NCBI GenBank assembly: GCA_004123355.1
Contig: SCHM01000003.1
Span: forward strand, 1,178,001 to 1,242,000
Source of the DNA: Amphirosellinia nigrospora
Taxonomy: Eukaryota; Ascomycota; Sordariomycetes; Xylariales; Xylariaceae
Length of the DNA: 64,000 nt
Direction: 5' to 3'
Shown here: positions 22,874 through 35,300 of the stretch, piece after piece
Position numbering within the stretch: the first letter of the stretch is position 1
Layout: every line of letters begins with the position of its first letter
Program-made: the position numbers and the translations under genes
The notes under the pieces: model-generated
Seen by the model: only the letters and a program-made list of their open reading frames with translations
What the model was told of the DNA's origin: nothing
Database searches by the model: none

Positions 22874-25018
22874 TCAAAAAGGCCGTGAGTCTAGAGCTGA
22901 AAATAGACTATCCCAAGTCGCCGATTCAAATTGCATTTCGAATTGACTCGCGCTCTGCCAGAACTCGTTTATTGATGGGGTAATGGCGAGCGTACCCTCT
23001 CCAATTTCCAAGTTCTGCTGGTTGGTATTTAATTCAGGACTTTCAAATGAATACAGGTTAATCTCGTCAGATTGAGGAATGCAGCCTGTCAAGCCCTCTC
23101 CCGTAAGCCAGACTTGGTGCTTTTGAAGCACCTCGATCACAGAGTTTAACGATCGATTCAGAAGAGGAGAAATGGCCCTGGCACTGTCAAGTCTGTTCAA
23201 CGTGACAAGCACCTCCCTTTTTCTCTCCTCGTGATCTGCTTCGGTCTTATTAAAACAGAGGTCCATGACCTGAATAGCGAGCGCCAGGTGCGTGTAGTGA
23301 ACAACCATGGCCAGTCGTGCCATTTCTAATGGCGATTCATTTTCTTCTTTTGATTCTCCATAGAGTTGTATCACAGCCCTGGCTGATTCGAGGCATGCCT
23401 GCCTCGAATATTCGTATAGGGAGTTTGATGACAATCTGATGAGAAATTTCTGATGCAACCGGCACCTTCTAGTATGGGCAGCCGCCAAAATGCAGTATCG
23501 CATCATAGGGATTTTCGTATACACGCCTTCGAGGTGTTTGCTCCTTTGGCGGCTCTCCTCCTCAAGACGGAAGAAATAAGGTAGTTCCACGAGAAAATCC
23601 TTCAATTTCTGGTCAAAAGAGACGATATGCTCGTACGGTACTCGCATGAGCCTTGATGTCTCTAACGGGAAGTTATCGGTGTATTCTCTTGATAAATGTG
23701 CGAGACGAATCCTAGCGAGAAGAAATGTTATGCCTGTTGGCTCAGCCCCCGTAATTGATTCATTCCCATTATTGGCTAAATCATCCCCATTATCATAGTC
23801 TTTTGGCAGCTTGACTTGAATATGATTAGGGTGGATAGAGTATGTGCCTTCTTGCGGCCCCGACATTGTTGACTGAGTCCTAGCTGTTATTAACTTCTGG
23901 GCCAAGGGGGGGAACATGATGTTCATACCAGTCTGAAGATATCAGATGCCAATATACTCTACGTTTCACCTCGGTATCAATCAGGGTACGTAAGCTTGGG
24001 GTTGGCTTGTCGGGGGCATTCGTCAGAATCTAGTCGATGCAGGCCAAGGTCTCGCGCCATCGACACAGCAATTGCTACTAAATGACGGTATCTAGCCGAA
24101 AATCCATCTGAATGATACGTAACGATGACATCAATATCAATGCCTGGACGTCTTCCAAGGTACCAGAAGTAACGCGACGCGAATGTTCCAAAACGTCCAA
24201 AGCACCTCGACTCCAAAACTTCGAAAGACAAATCGTGTCATCCCTAATCGCTAGTACCTCAGCACTGCTTGCAGGTTGATAAAAGAAGACGCTGAGAGCG
24301 AATAAGCTAAGTAGTAGCGCAACAATTGACCAGGGGGGACGGATTCGTTCTGACTTATTCGTGTGTATACGGACTTCATAAGTGACCGGACAGTCGGAAG
24401 GTTAAGAATCTGACACATGTGGTCCACGTTGGCCTCAAAACAGTTGAACAGAATAGCTGCTATTTCATAAGTCGGGAGTGCGATGACAGTTTTGCTTCGG
24501 CACTCCTCGTTTGTTAAGAATGCATGTTGCGGATTGCGTATTGACTCAAGAATATCATCAACACTACGAATGGTAAAAGCCAGACCATCAGAGAGGGACG
24601 AGATCTGGGGGATCATTAGTTAAAACTATGAGGAAACCCGGCCGACAGGGTTTATAACAAGTGACGTACAAGCGAATCTTCTCTCACTCCCACATTTTCA
24701 AGTAAGTCCAGATCTTCGTATTGAGAAGCATCGTCAGAATAGGGTGAAAGGGCGGCCTGGCTGTTTTGAGTGTTTTCTGCCAGGAGTGCCTTTCGGCAAC
24801 ACAAGGGATTCTAAACGCTCAATACGTTCAATAATTTCGGTATCATGATGAGTTTCAGTGATACGACCCCTGTGTCTTCTAGGCGGTGGAACGAGAAAAT
24901 GACAGGAAACGTTGCGAGATTCGCAATTCGAACATGGCTGCGCTCGATTACATCTCAATTTCTTCGATCGGCATAGTTGGCACGATACCGGTTCTGGGCG
25001 ACCCTTCTTTGTCTGCAT
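22874..25018 (-). CDS. Zn2Cys6 transcription factor with fungal middle homology region
   Basis: The N-terminal binuclear zinc cluster is CQLCRSKKLRCNRAQPCSNC followed by ESRNVSC, giving all six cysteines, with a short basic and coiled linker (IIERIERLESLVLP). An intron at 24604-24669 (GTACGT, TTTTAACTAATG, CCCCCAG) precedes the middle homology region. That region carries SRRVTSGTLEDVQALILMS, FSARYRHLVAIAVSMARDLG, LIDTEVKRRVYWHLISSDW and GPQEGTYSIHPNHIQVKLP. A second intron near 23888-23938 joins SDW to the last exon, which ends SALDSRPF. The frame has to change near 24770, 24245, 24120 and 24000, so it may be a pseudogene or carry sequence errors. It is divergent from the reductase at 25478, a common arrangement for a local regulator and its target. 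Confidence 0.8.
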
Positions 25019-25477
25019 TGTTTCTTAACTAAGCCTGCTACAAGAACCGCTGACAGAAGATAGAGAGTGGATAGAATGAGGTCCATGGAGCCTCAAAGGA
25101 GCGGTCCGCGGAGGTCCGGATCTCTTTTAATATAGGTGGCGTGGTGGATTCGTAAGATTACTAATACCATCAAGCTAGTGCCGATCGAATACTAGTGTAT
25201 GGTGTGCGGTTGTATACATCGCTAGTAGATGTGAAGTGTATCATGCAATTAGTGAGCAACTCAGATGAGATCCGCGGACCGTATGGACAGTTTCCCTGCG
25301 CTTTATCAGACACGAGAAAATAGCGACAGAGATACAGTATCACGACTATCTATTTAAAGCGAGCATGCCGCGAAACACTGCCAAAGATGTAAAAGGTAGC
25401 CTCATTGAACACGGATGAATTTCTTGTTAAATCTTTAAGAAGCCCCTTTTGCGTACCATTTTCAAAAGCTTTTCAAA
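25019..25477. promoter_or_regulatory. divergent promoter between regulator and reductase
   Basis: 459 bp between two start codons. CGG-type half-sites of Zn2Cys6 proteins are present (GAGCGGTCCGCGGAGGTCCG near 25098 and ATCCGCGGACCG near 25270). The first contains CCGCGG flanked by CGG and CCG. Their use by the adjacent regulator is inference. Confidence 0.45.
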
Positions 25478-26652
25478 ATGCCGAAGCAAGTGATTATTCA
25501 GCCTTCTATCGAGGCCGTCGAGATCATTGACACTCCTATCCCCGTGCCCGGGGAGAAGGATATCGTCATCAAGGTTGCCGTTACCGGATCAAACCCCAAA
25601 GACTGGAAATACCCTCTTTGGTAAGAATTGGATACAGAATGCCCCCTCCAGGTGCACAATGTTAACTCTATATAGGAAAAGTTGGGCTCATAATAGCGGT
25701 GATGATATTGCCGGTGTCGTGCATTCGGTCGGCAAGGGTGTCTATGAGTTCAAACCAGGCGATCGTGTCGCGGCTTTGCACCGGCCAGGGACGGAAAACG
25801 GAAGCTTTGCAGAATATTCAGTCGCACCGGATTGGACGACCTTCCATATCCCTCAACATGTGACTTTTGAAGAAGCCGCCACCATGCCTGTCGCAGCTCT
25901 AACTGCGGCCCTCGCGCTCTATGTCGATCTGAAAATTGTTCCGCCCCAAGACACGGTGGCCAGGCGACGGAAAACAAGCGAGCAATTGTAATTTACGGCG
26001 TCACCTCAGCCGTCGGGTCATTTGCGCGCGAAACTGGCACGCCTCTCAGGACTGCACCCTATTATTGGGATTGCTGGCCGAGCAAGTGACTACGCGCGAA
26101 CCTTGGTCGACCATGTCGTTGACTACCGTCTCGGGGAAGACGCCATTGCAGCCAGTGTTGAAGAAATTTTGGAGAAGAAGGATTAGGCCGTAAGGCCTCT
26201 CATGTCTTTGATGCGATTAGCGAAGGCGGGACGCTCGAAACAACTCTCAGGTTCCTAGACACGAACGGGGGCATTGTAGCCACCGTTCTTCCCCCGGCAC
26301 TGTTTGCCCGTGACAAGGAGAACTTCGCATATCCGTCCGGGGTGACGCGATCAACAGCGCCCTACCTCGTGTACATTCGACGCATACCGACTTCGGGTAT
26401 CTTTGGTCTCGCTTCTTCGGAAGACTTCTCGCCGACGGCAGGTTGAAGGCACATCCCTTCGAGGTTGTACCTGGCGGCTTGCATGGTGTATTGACAGGAT
26501 TGCAGAAATTAAGAGACGGGAAAGCCAGCGCTATCAAATATGTGTATCGTGTTGATGACACAGACGATTCAGTTCCAACTTCTAGCATCTCATCATCGAA
26601 ACAGCTGGACAGCAAACCTCATTCTCTCGCCAAATTTCCGTTTCCAAATTAG
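25478..26652 (+). CDS. medium-chain dehydrogenase/reductase, enoyl-reductase/quinone-oxidoreductase type
   Basis: Exon 1 starts at ATG 25478 (MPKQVIIQPSIEAVEIIDTP). The intron is 25621-25675. The GroES-like N-domain includes IVIKVAVTGSNPKDWKYPLW, GDDIAGVVHSVGKGV and KPGDRVAALHR. The Rossmann part has VIYGVTSAVGSFA as the cofactor loop, PIIGIAGRASDYARTLVDHV and KASHVFDAISEGGTLE. The C-terminus has DFGYLWSRFFGRLLADGRLK, HPFEVVPGGLHGVLTGLQKL and KASAIKYVYRV, the usual ending of fungal zinc-independent NADPH reductases of the trans-enoyl-reductase type. Frame changes near 25950, 26027, 26185 and 26375. With four breaks in 1.2 kb it may be a pseudogene. Substrate unknown; divergent from a Zn2Cys6 regulator. 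Confidence 0.8.
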
Positions 26653-27861
26653 CTGATATTTCCTTGGCTTCTTACAAGCCTTAGATCGGAGCGATCAATA
26701 GGCTGGTCGAGTTCGGTATCAAGATACCGCAAGATACTATGCGTATTATTCAAACAGTCATTACCGAAATACTAAACAAGGACATTTCTCATCGTTCTTA
26801 TTCCGTCGTGTTTATTTAAAAGGCCATGTTTATCAACCCAATACGATGTCAACATAGCGAAGTTAGGCATACCGCCTTGGTAGTTTATCACCACGATTGT
26901 GGAACGCTGAGGCTACCTAGAAGTACTTTTGTCACAATGCTAAATGTAGGTAACTAGGGCTAGAAGACGCCTATGTAAATAATAACATGATGCGAGCAAA
27001 AATATAGGGCATTCCTTAACCGTGTACGACCAATCAATATAAGCAAGAAAATATAATGGCCATCAAACATATTTCCCGCGCCCCGTACTATCACTTGATA
27101 GCGATTAACTCAGCTTTTCGTACTGTTAAGTGTTATTAGCCACAGAATCTCACATTCAAGTGTCTAGGATGACCATGTCAAGATGCTGCCCAAAAGCTTG
27201 TACATGAACACGAGCACAAGTGAGCCCAGACCTTAAATCAGCTCAGGGGATGCAGGATAGCGCGCATTGGCGAAGGAAATTTGTTTCGACGTCCGGTGCT
27301 AACCCCCTCCCCTCAACCAGGGGCGAGCCAGTTGACTATAGGAGGAGCTAGGCAGAGCCATCAATACCGTGACATCAAAAATCGCGATGTGATTTCAACC
27401 CCACCAAGTCTACAGCCTAGAAATCAGTTCCCGTCGCCATAAGCCGTTGGGCAGGATGGGTTTGCGATCGCAAATTTGACGACGACATCTAATCCGAGTC
27501 TAAGTCTAAAACTAGCAAACCAGGAGTAAGAGTGCGTGTACACAAGCAAACAGATTCCGGAGGGAGTGTTCTTTGATGATAGACCACGGAGGATTATCTT
27601 GGTTTTGATTTGGTTCTATCTACTAACTAGTACCTAATGGTACGCCGCTTCAGCAGCTCATATTGTCTTATGGCGACAAGAAAATGACCATGGCCATTGG
27701 ACCTTCAAATACTCAACGCCAGTCTATGCTCTAAAATATGGACGCTTAATGCTTCAATGAATCGATATGGGCCTCCTCGGCCTCTATTAAAAATACTGTA
27801 TTACCAATCGGCATATGTTCATTTCGTTCCCTATGCGACACCATCTTCTAGATGGAGACAT
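26653..27861. other. intergenic, 3' ends converge
   Basis: 1.2 kb, AT-rich in parts. No gene or RNA is recognised. Confidence 0.4.
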
Positions 27862-30800
27862 TTATCGTCTGTTCCAATTCAAGAAGCGTGACTGGCAAAT
27901 GATTAGTATATAACATGCTTCGAGAAGAGCATGGATGTTGGTATGTGAACTTACAGCAGTAAAGAGAATGATAGTGTTACTGGCTACGAACGCGATGAAA
28001 ATTCCCAAATCTCTCCACCGAGTGTCGAATGTGTATTGGAAAGCGCTGTAGAATTGGTCGCCGAGTGTGTAAGCGCAGTATTCGCAGTTAGTAGTATCGT
28101 TATTGACCAGGTAGCCAGAACCACCAGCCGCGAAAAAGTCTTCCATGTACGAGCCGCAAGTTTGCCCGGGCGGCGCCACGAATGCATTCAACTCATGAGA
28201 CGTGCACTTCACGGCGAGGCCGTGGAGAGCAGTAGTGATTGTGCCACTAATAAGACGCGTGAAGGGATCGAGTTGGTATAGCCACGCCTTCCAGAAACCA
28301 GGCATCTGCGGGTAAGGGATGGTGACACCGCAGAACAGAGCGAAGGTAATGACGATGAAAGGATCGTACTGGCTGGACACGAAGGCCGAAGGTGAGATGG
28401 CGGCAAGAACCTGGCCGAGAGAGACGGCGAATAGCTCTGTAATGAGGACCATGAAGTACTGGTACCCAGCACGTGAGGCCTCTGATTGAAAACCAGGGAT
28501 AAAGTAAAGAGGTAGGAAGAAGAGCACGGAGCAGAGGATAGAATAAGGAAGCTCGGCGATGATCATGCTTAGAGCGAAGGTAAACGTACTGTACATCTTA
28601 CTCAATTGCTCTCGGAAGAAGATAGCACGCTTGATGACAAACATAAGCTCAACTTGAGGCAACAGCAAGGCAGGAAGTACAGTAATCTGAAACATGACGA
28701 AGACCTTGTACTGCAGCGAAGACCGGGACTCATCGAGCTGGAGGTATGTTAAACCTGTCAGTAGAGCGATGACGACGTGGTTGAAAACGCGGGTGAACAG
28801 ATAATTAGGTGATCGCCAATAGGAGAGATTGGTACGCTTGACGACAGTCTTGACTTGGTGCCAAAGAGGCGAAGCATATTCTTTTTGTAGACTGAGATCG
28901 ACTTCCGCGGCAGCCTTTCGGCCAGACTCTTTGAACTGAGATATTCTGTCCTTAGTATTGGCCAGCTCAGGGCTCTCCTCCCAAATATCAGCCCAATCTC
29001 GGTTGCCAACACGAGCGCTACTACCAGCACCAATGGCCTCGAGCATGTACTCAGCAATGTTGTCGGACGGACCAGCAACGGCACCATGACGGCCAAGGTA
29101 ATCTCTAAGGACGTGAGCATCCTTTCCAATATCACCGAAGTAGACGCAGCGACCACCGCGCTGCAGAAGGAGAAGTCTGTCGAAGTTCTCGAACAGAGCG
29201 GCGTTGGGCTGATGAATGGTACAGAGGATGGCTTGACCGGCAGCAGCAAGCTTCTTCAAGAATCGGACAATGTTGAAGGCACTTTGACTGTCTAGACCGG
29301 AAGTCGGTTCGTCGAGGAAGAGGAGTAGCTGTGGCTTAGCTGCGAGTTCGACACCAATGGTAACACGCTTGCGCTGCTCGACGGTAAGACCGGCTTCAGG
29401 GGTACCGATGATGCAATCTGCAATATGTTCCATTTCCAGCAATGCGATGATTTCTTCGACGTATGAATACTTCTCGGACTGTGGCGTTTCGAAAGGTTGT
29501 CGCAGGTCTGCCGAGAATCGCAGAGCCTCGCGCACAGTTTGGGTAGGGTCGTGCATGTCAAGCTGTTCGGCGTACGAGGTCGACCGTTGGAATTCCTTGC
29601 CAGGCTTCGACCCGTCGACGAAGATATCACCATGGATCACGCCGATGTTCTTCCTCGCAGCCAGCACATCTAGAAGCGTGGTTTTTCCCGCTCCAGACGC
29701 GCCCATAAGAGCGGTGAGCTCACCAGGCTTGCAATAACCGAAAACCTTGTTCAAAAGCCGCCTGGTGCCGCCGGGGACTGGGACATCGTAGTTCAGGTCT
29801 TCCCAAGTCAAGATGCTGGTCGAGTCAATCTTCAGGGCGGATCCGTCTTCCTCGGTCCTCGACTTCTGGCGTTGAAGCTTCTTGCTGTTAAGGGCTTCGT
29901 TGAGTGCCGTCCTCTCCGCATTCGGCCGAGCGAAGACCTTAGCTTGGTTGCCACCCATTCCGTATTTGACAAATTCACCCAAGACCACATTCATGATCAA
30001 GAAAAAGACGATAATGCCGACAATAATGCCAAAGTTTCGCCATAAATCCTGAGGGGCGTATGTAAAGCCTTGTGTAATGTAATCAGCACCCTTGATAGCG
30101 AGGGTTCCAGGCTTAGAGCCAGCCAGAGTACAGACTTGATATCTAATATCATCATAGCCAGGTCCCGAAGGAATGAGTGATTCCGCCGAACAAGTGAGTT
30201 GAGAATGGCCAAATTCATTCGCCATCAAACTCGAGAACGACAAACCGAGCGCATTGATCCAGAATATCCAACGGAGCCAAACTTGTTGTGACTGGTACTG
30301 AATCAAGTATCCGGACGTCAAGATAAATAACGTGACAGTTACGACGGCAAACTTTATAGCGTAGTCGAAATCAGGGCTCAGGCAACCAATGATACGGAAG
30401 TAAAGAGTCATAGCGATATTTCCTACCAGAATCAACAAGTAGAAAGTGAAGAACTGGCCAGCTGTCCGTGAAAGGTTTGTTAAGAAGTACACGATGATGG
30501 AGAAAACCAAGATTTGTACTGCAGAGAATGCCGTATCTACAAAGATTTGCGCAATCCACAGAGCCGAGGGTCGATGGAATGCATAGGCTTTGTGTTTGTT
30601 GACAATCGGTCGACCAGTCATCGTTGACCCGAGTTCCGAGAAGGCCTGGAAAGCGTTGAACAGGAGAGAGATAAACAGGAGACCACCTTTGCTGAACGCA
30701 CTGGCTGATGTTTGTCCAAGTTTAAGAAAGAGAGTGCCGAGCACAATTGCAATGATGATGCTACGGAGCCAAGAGAGAGACAATCCAAGCTTATCTTGAA

Positions 30801-32378
30801 GCTTAAGAACAAACTGACGTTTCATCAAGGCCCAAACCTGTTGATGGAACCCAACGCTGTATACAGATCGCTTTGCGCCACGGCGCTTGCTCTCCAGAAC
30901 CGCTACACGGAAGTCGTCATGTTTTCCGGTCTCGGTCTCCAGCCGGGCTTTATAGTCAGCCATCTCATCTTCCAGCTGCTGGGCATACTTGGATTTCTCG
31001 AAAGCTTCGCGGAGAGTTTCGGGGCTATGTGGAGCGTTCTGCGGCGAATATCCGTCCGAATACTCTCGTTCGAATTCATCGGTACAACCGGTGACGTAAT
31101 CTGGTGTTGTTTGTCGAGGACGTGGTAGGAAGCCTAGGCCTTCGAAATAGCTCCGTGCCTCGGTTGTCGGCCCGAAGTAGACTTGTTTGCCGGAGTCAAT
31201 CACTAAAACTTTGTCGAAAAGCTTGTAGATGTTCTCCGAAGCCTGGTATAACGATACGAAAGTCGAGGTCTTATACAAATTGGTTTGGATCCGCAGAGAC
31301 TTGACGAAGTCAAGCGCTGTACTGGCATCTAAACCACGAGTGCTGTTATCCCACGACAAGACGCAAGCATTTGTGATCATCATTTCGGCAATGGAAACAC
31401 GCTTCCGCTCGCCACCCGAGACACCACGTATCAGCGCGTCACCCACGACAGTGTGTCTAGTGTGCTCGATATTGAACATCTTCAGAAGCGTGCTGATGAC
31501 ATCACTCTTGAATTTCGCCTTGGTAGTGCCCGCCGGCATTTTATTAGGAACTTTGGTGTCAATAGCAAACCCCAAGGTCTGTTCGACGTTCAGGGTAGCG
31601 TGGTGGATATCGTCCTCCTGGTTATAGACAGCTTCGCCTCGGTAATGCTTGAATTCTTTGTGGGTGAAAGGTCCATATAGCACTTCTCCCGCGACACCAG
31701 TGTAACCCCAGCGTTGGTTTGCAATCGACTTGAGAAACGTTGTGCATCCAGACCCGGGACGACCCAGCACCAGTACCATTTCGCCAGGGTTGACGACACC
31801 CTTGAAGTTGTCGAGCAAGGTTGCCTCGACGCCTTTCTGGCCCTTGCCGAGCAGGTTCATCAAAGGGGTCCAGTAGTCGACGAAGTTGACGAAGGCATCC
31901 GGGAATGTTTGGACATAGTTGGTCATACCACCCATCCCCTTGACGGTCAATCCATCCCAATAGACACCGATATGTTTGGGTTTGATGCCAGCTTCCTGCT
32001 CCGCATCGAGGCCACCGCGAAGAACCTCTTCCAAATCGAATTCCTCCGAGGTTTCCGATCCCGTGCTTTCACCCTTCATACCCTTCTCCGGATCTCCTGC
32101 TCGATGGCTGCTCACTCGGCTCGCTCGCGACAAGCCGGATATTTCCCTTTGGAGTTCTGCGAAGTCGGCCTGGGCCTGTTCGATTGAAATGCCGGATTGC
32201 ACACGAGAAAATCCATTGGGGTTGCTCTGTCTCGCATTCTCACGTTGTTCTTCGGACGTGTCTGAAAAGGTCGGGACTGAAGTTGCTGATGACGGGCGGG
32301 CACTTTCGGACGCCGGTGGTGTATGTGTCGATCCGGGGACACCCAATCCCCCGTCTTCTCGGGGTCTCGGTCGGTCAT
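27862..32378 (-). CDS. PDR-type (ABCG full-size) multidrug ABC transporter
   Basis: About 1,490 residues in (NBD-TMD)x2 order. NBD1: Walker A GRPGSGCTTF, signature GVSGGERKRVSIAE, Walker B-like VLSWDNSTRGLDAST. NBD2: GASGAGKTTLLDVLAARK, LTVEQRKRVTIGVEL, LLLFLDEPTSGLDSQSA. The degenerate WDNST and EQRK features match the asymmetric PDR subfamily. Two blocks of about six hydrophobic helices follow the NBDs. It exports hydrophobic compounds at the plasma membrane. The long frame has no ATG at its 5' end (it opens at a TTG, 32346). An ATG at 32378 in the next frame gives MTDRDPEKTG and joins to GLGVPGSTHTPPAS if the C run at 32348-32352 (G on this strand) has lost one base. A C-terminal intron is at 27892-27954. 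Confidence 0.93.
27892..27954 (-). other. 63 nt stop-free intron in the transporter 3' end
   Basis: Donor GTAAGT, branch-like TATACTAATC and acceptor TTTGCCAG. Length is a multiple of three and there is no stop, so an uncorrected frame reads through 21 codons. Splicing gives IILFTA joined to SRFLNWNRR. Confidence 0.75.
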
Positions 32379-35300
32379 TCTCACGGTGTGGCGGCCTGGC
32401 CCGGAAACGTGGACGAATTGAGCGACAGTCAATTAACGAACGACGGGGCCGGGCGCTAATGGAGCTTAACAGCCTTCAGCGAGTAAGGCTCCGTGACAGG
32501 AACAATTAAGGCAAATTGAATTATGGTTGGAACAGCGGCAAAGGGCGTTCTTGGTGACGCGTTTTGCCTTGTCAAATTGGATGAATAAATGTTCGGCTAT
32601 CTAACGACAAGCTTTCTCTTGTAGGTCATACCCATCAAGGCAGCACAACCATCCCAACTTCCAAGACTATGAGAGAAGCCAAGCTGCCGAGATGATAGGT
32701 TTGGGTAGGGGAAAAAGTAAAAGAGAAAAAGTAAGGGCCACCCAATATTATAATTATAGGCCGAGCTACAGCGGCAATGGGGACCAGGAAGGCGAAGATG
32801 GTAATAGTAATAATAACAATGTACCAAGGTGATAACCAAAAGAGAGTTGGGCCGTCCGGTCAGATATAATAAAGGAATCGCATCGGTAAGTCGGTAGTAA
32901 CCCCCCACCGGCCAGTCTCACACGGAGATAAAATCCCAACTAATTTTTTCCATTTCTTTTCTTCTTGCTTGTTAATTGTCCCCGCTCCGGCGCATCTTTC
33001 CTTGTCATGGATGGATTCTTTCCTCTTTTGCGAGCCCCGTCGGCTCTCCCGCTACACTAGATACGGTGGCAACGTGCGCCAACCAAGATCTTTTTATTAC
33101 CTACCTTGGACTAGATCGTTCACTAGCGGATGAATTACGTATATCTGTGCTATCGGGGGCCGCAGATTATCAATCAACGGGCGCTAGAACTGCCAAGGTC
33201 GCATTTGGAATCGGCTCGGGAAAACCTGCACACCCTTTTATTTGCTCGCTTCCACTCGTCTGGAACGAATCCCAGAGCTAAGCACGCCAGATATCACCGC
33301 GGCGGTTCTGCTACACCACGCTGGGAAACCAGACCCAGACTTGTGTGTGCACCAGTAGTCACAATAAGTACTATATGTCGATGGAATGCTGAATTATGTT
33401 GCAATGCTACCCCAGATCCCACTAAGATGGTGTATTATAAACACCTCGATGTGCAAAGTGGCCTGGGCGGCTTTCGGTTAGACTTAAAACGCCTCCCTAC
33501 TTGACAACGAACATGATGTAAATTCTACTTTAGCCTTTCATGACGGGGCTTCACAGTTCCCTCTACAGCTGTCAGAGCATTACTCATCGCCCAGTATTAC
33601 GCTATGGAACCAGTCTGCGAGCCATTATTACGACCGTTAGGACCAAATTCGCGCGTTGGGGTAGCTATGATCCATGTATGAATCATCATGAATTTACTTC
33701 CTGGCGTTCACTTGGCCACGCCCTCTCATCTGTGTCCCATATTCAATAGGCCACGATGGGCCAGTATGTCTTGGCGCTGTGTTCTATGCGTCAGACCGCA
33801 TCATCCATGTATGTCTTCGTCTTTGTCGGCACTGAGTTTATGTATCTACTGTACTGTATACTGTATCATCATGGTACAGTAGGCTATACCAAGTAACCCA
33901 GGCCGACTCCTTTTAACCCTCCGTTCCAAGCCCGGACTTCCGGGCCTAAGGCAATATACTAAAACTAAAACAAAAAGGTATATACAGTAGGGGATGGAGA
34001 CGTCTTCGACTGTTGCAATGTAGAATTTCTAGTTGCGCAAGACGGGTTGTCGGATGTTTACAAGAGACCGGTATTATTAATCCACATCTGCACATCTTTA
34101 CTAAATAGAGCATCATGCTATCGCCCAACCACATATCTGCAACGTGTGCATCGAACACATGCAGAACCACTCCCGATAAGTCTAGTACCGATCATTAGAT
34201 TATCAAACGCAACGCGCGCGCACAATTGCTCCATACCATAGCAGACATACTGCGCACTTACTTCTTCCGCAGGCATACGTGCAGGTACTTCAAGTTGTCT
34301 GCTGCAAACCCCTGCTTTCATCTGGGTATTCGGTACTGGTACTTTTACCTAAGATCTACCTATAATACGGAGCACATTCGTTTCTAAATACAGAGTGCAG
34401 AACAATTCTAAGCTTTTTCGATCGTCCGTATACTCCTTCGCCGTCCGTTATCGCGGCTGCTGGCTCCCTTCACAGTCAGCTACCTGCTTTATCAGGATGA
34501 AGATTGACATCAATAACAACGGCATCTTAAAGACAGCCTCCCAACCACTATTTAGGTTCGACCTTACAATAAGTCGTCAACCAAAACCTACTGGAAGCTC
34601 TACTACCGCTTTTCGCATTTGAGAGTGCTGGGTCAATTCCTGTGTTCTTATTGGTTATCCAAAATCGACGGCGATCACGTGGCGTCTTGTACCCCTCCAA
34701 AAAACGTGTCGCTCTCTTGGCGCAACTTGCAATATTATTTTCTGTTCTCCAACCACGCAGGTCAGAAACACCACTTATTTCTGCTTTCTGCTTTGCCGCA
34801 CTATCTAGTCTCCTAGTTGTGTTTCATGCCACTGTTTTGGCGAAAACATAAGTGATGTGTTGGCTGAATACCTAATTAACCATCTTCAAGTCCCAAATTT
34901 ATAATTCGTAACAGTTCATGCCAAGTTGTGCGGCAGCTTTATTCAGTACACGGCATGTTGAAACCAGCTCTTTTACGCTTACTTGTATGTAGGACAAAGG
35001 CTCGGCTTACCCATTTGGCTTGCAGCCGAGTTTCGGTCGTTTCCGGAATTAAGTGGCCGGCCCTCTAAACCCCGGTATCACACGTTGCAATATTGCGTCT
35101 GCTGTAAGACTGAAAGATAGCAAAGTACTGATATACCTCCTACACAGATATCAGAATAGGTACGTTTATCTATAATAGAGTGATTTTACTGCTAACGATC
35201 TAATCATTTCCATACTTCGCCTGCAGAGAGCATGCGATGATTCCTCCCGAGCAGGATTCTTACATGGCCAGATCCATGGATGAACTGGAATGAGCATCAT

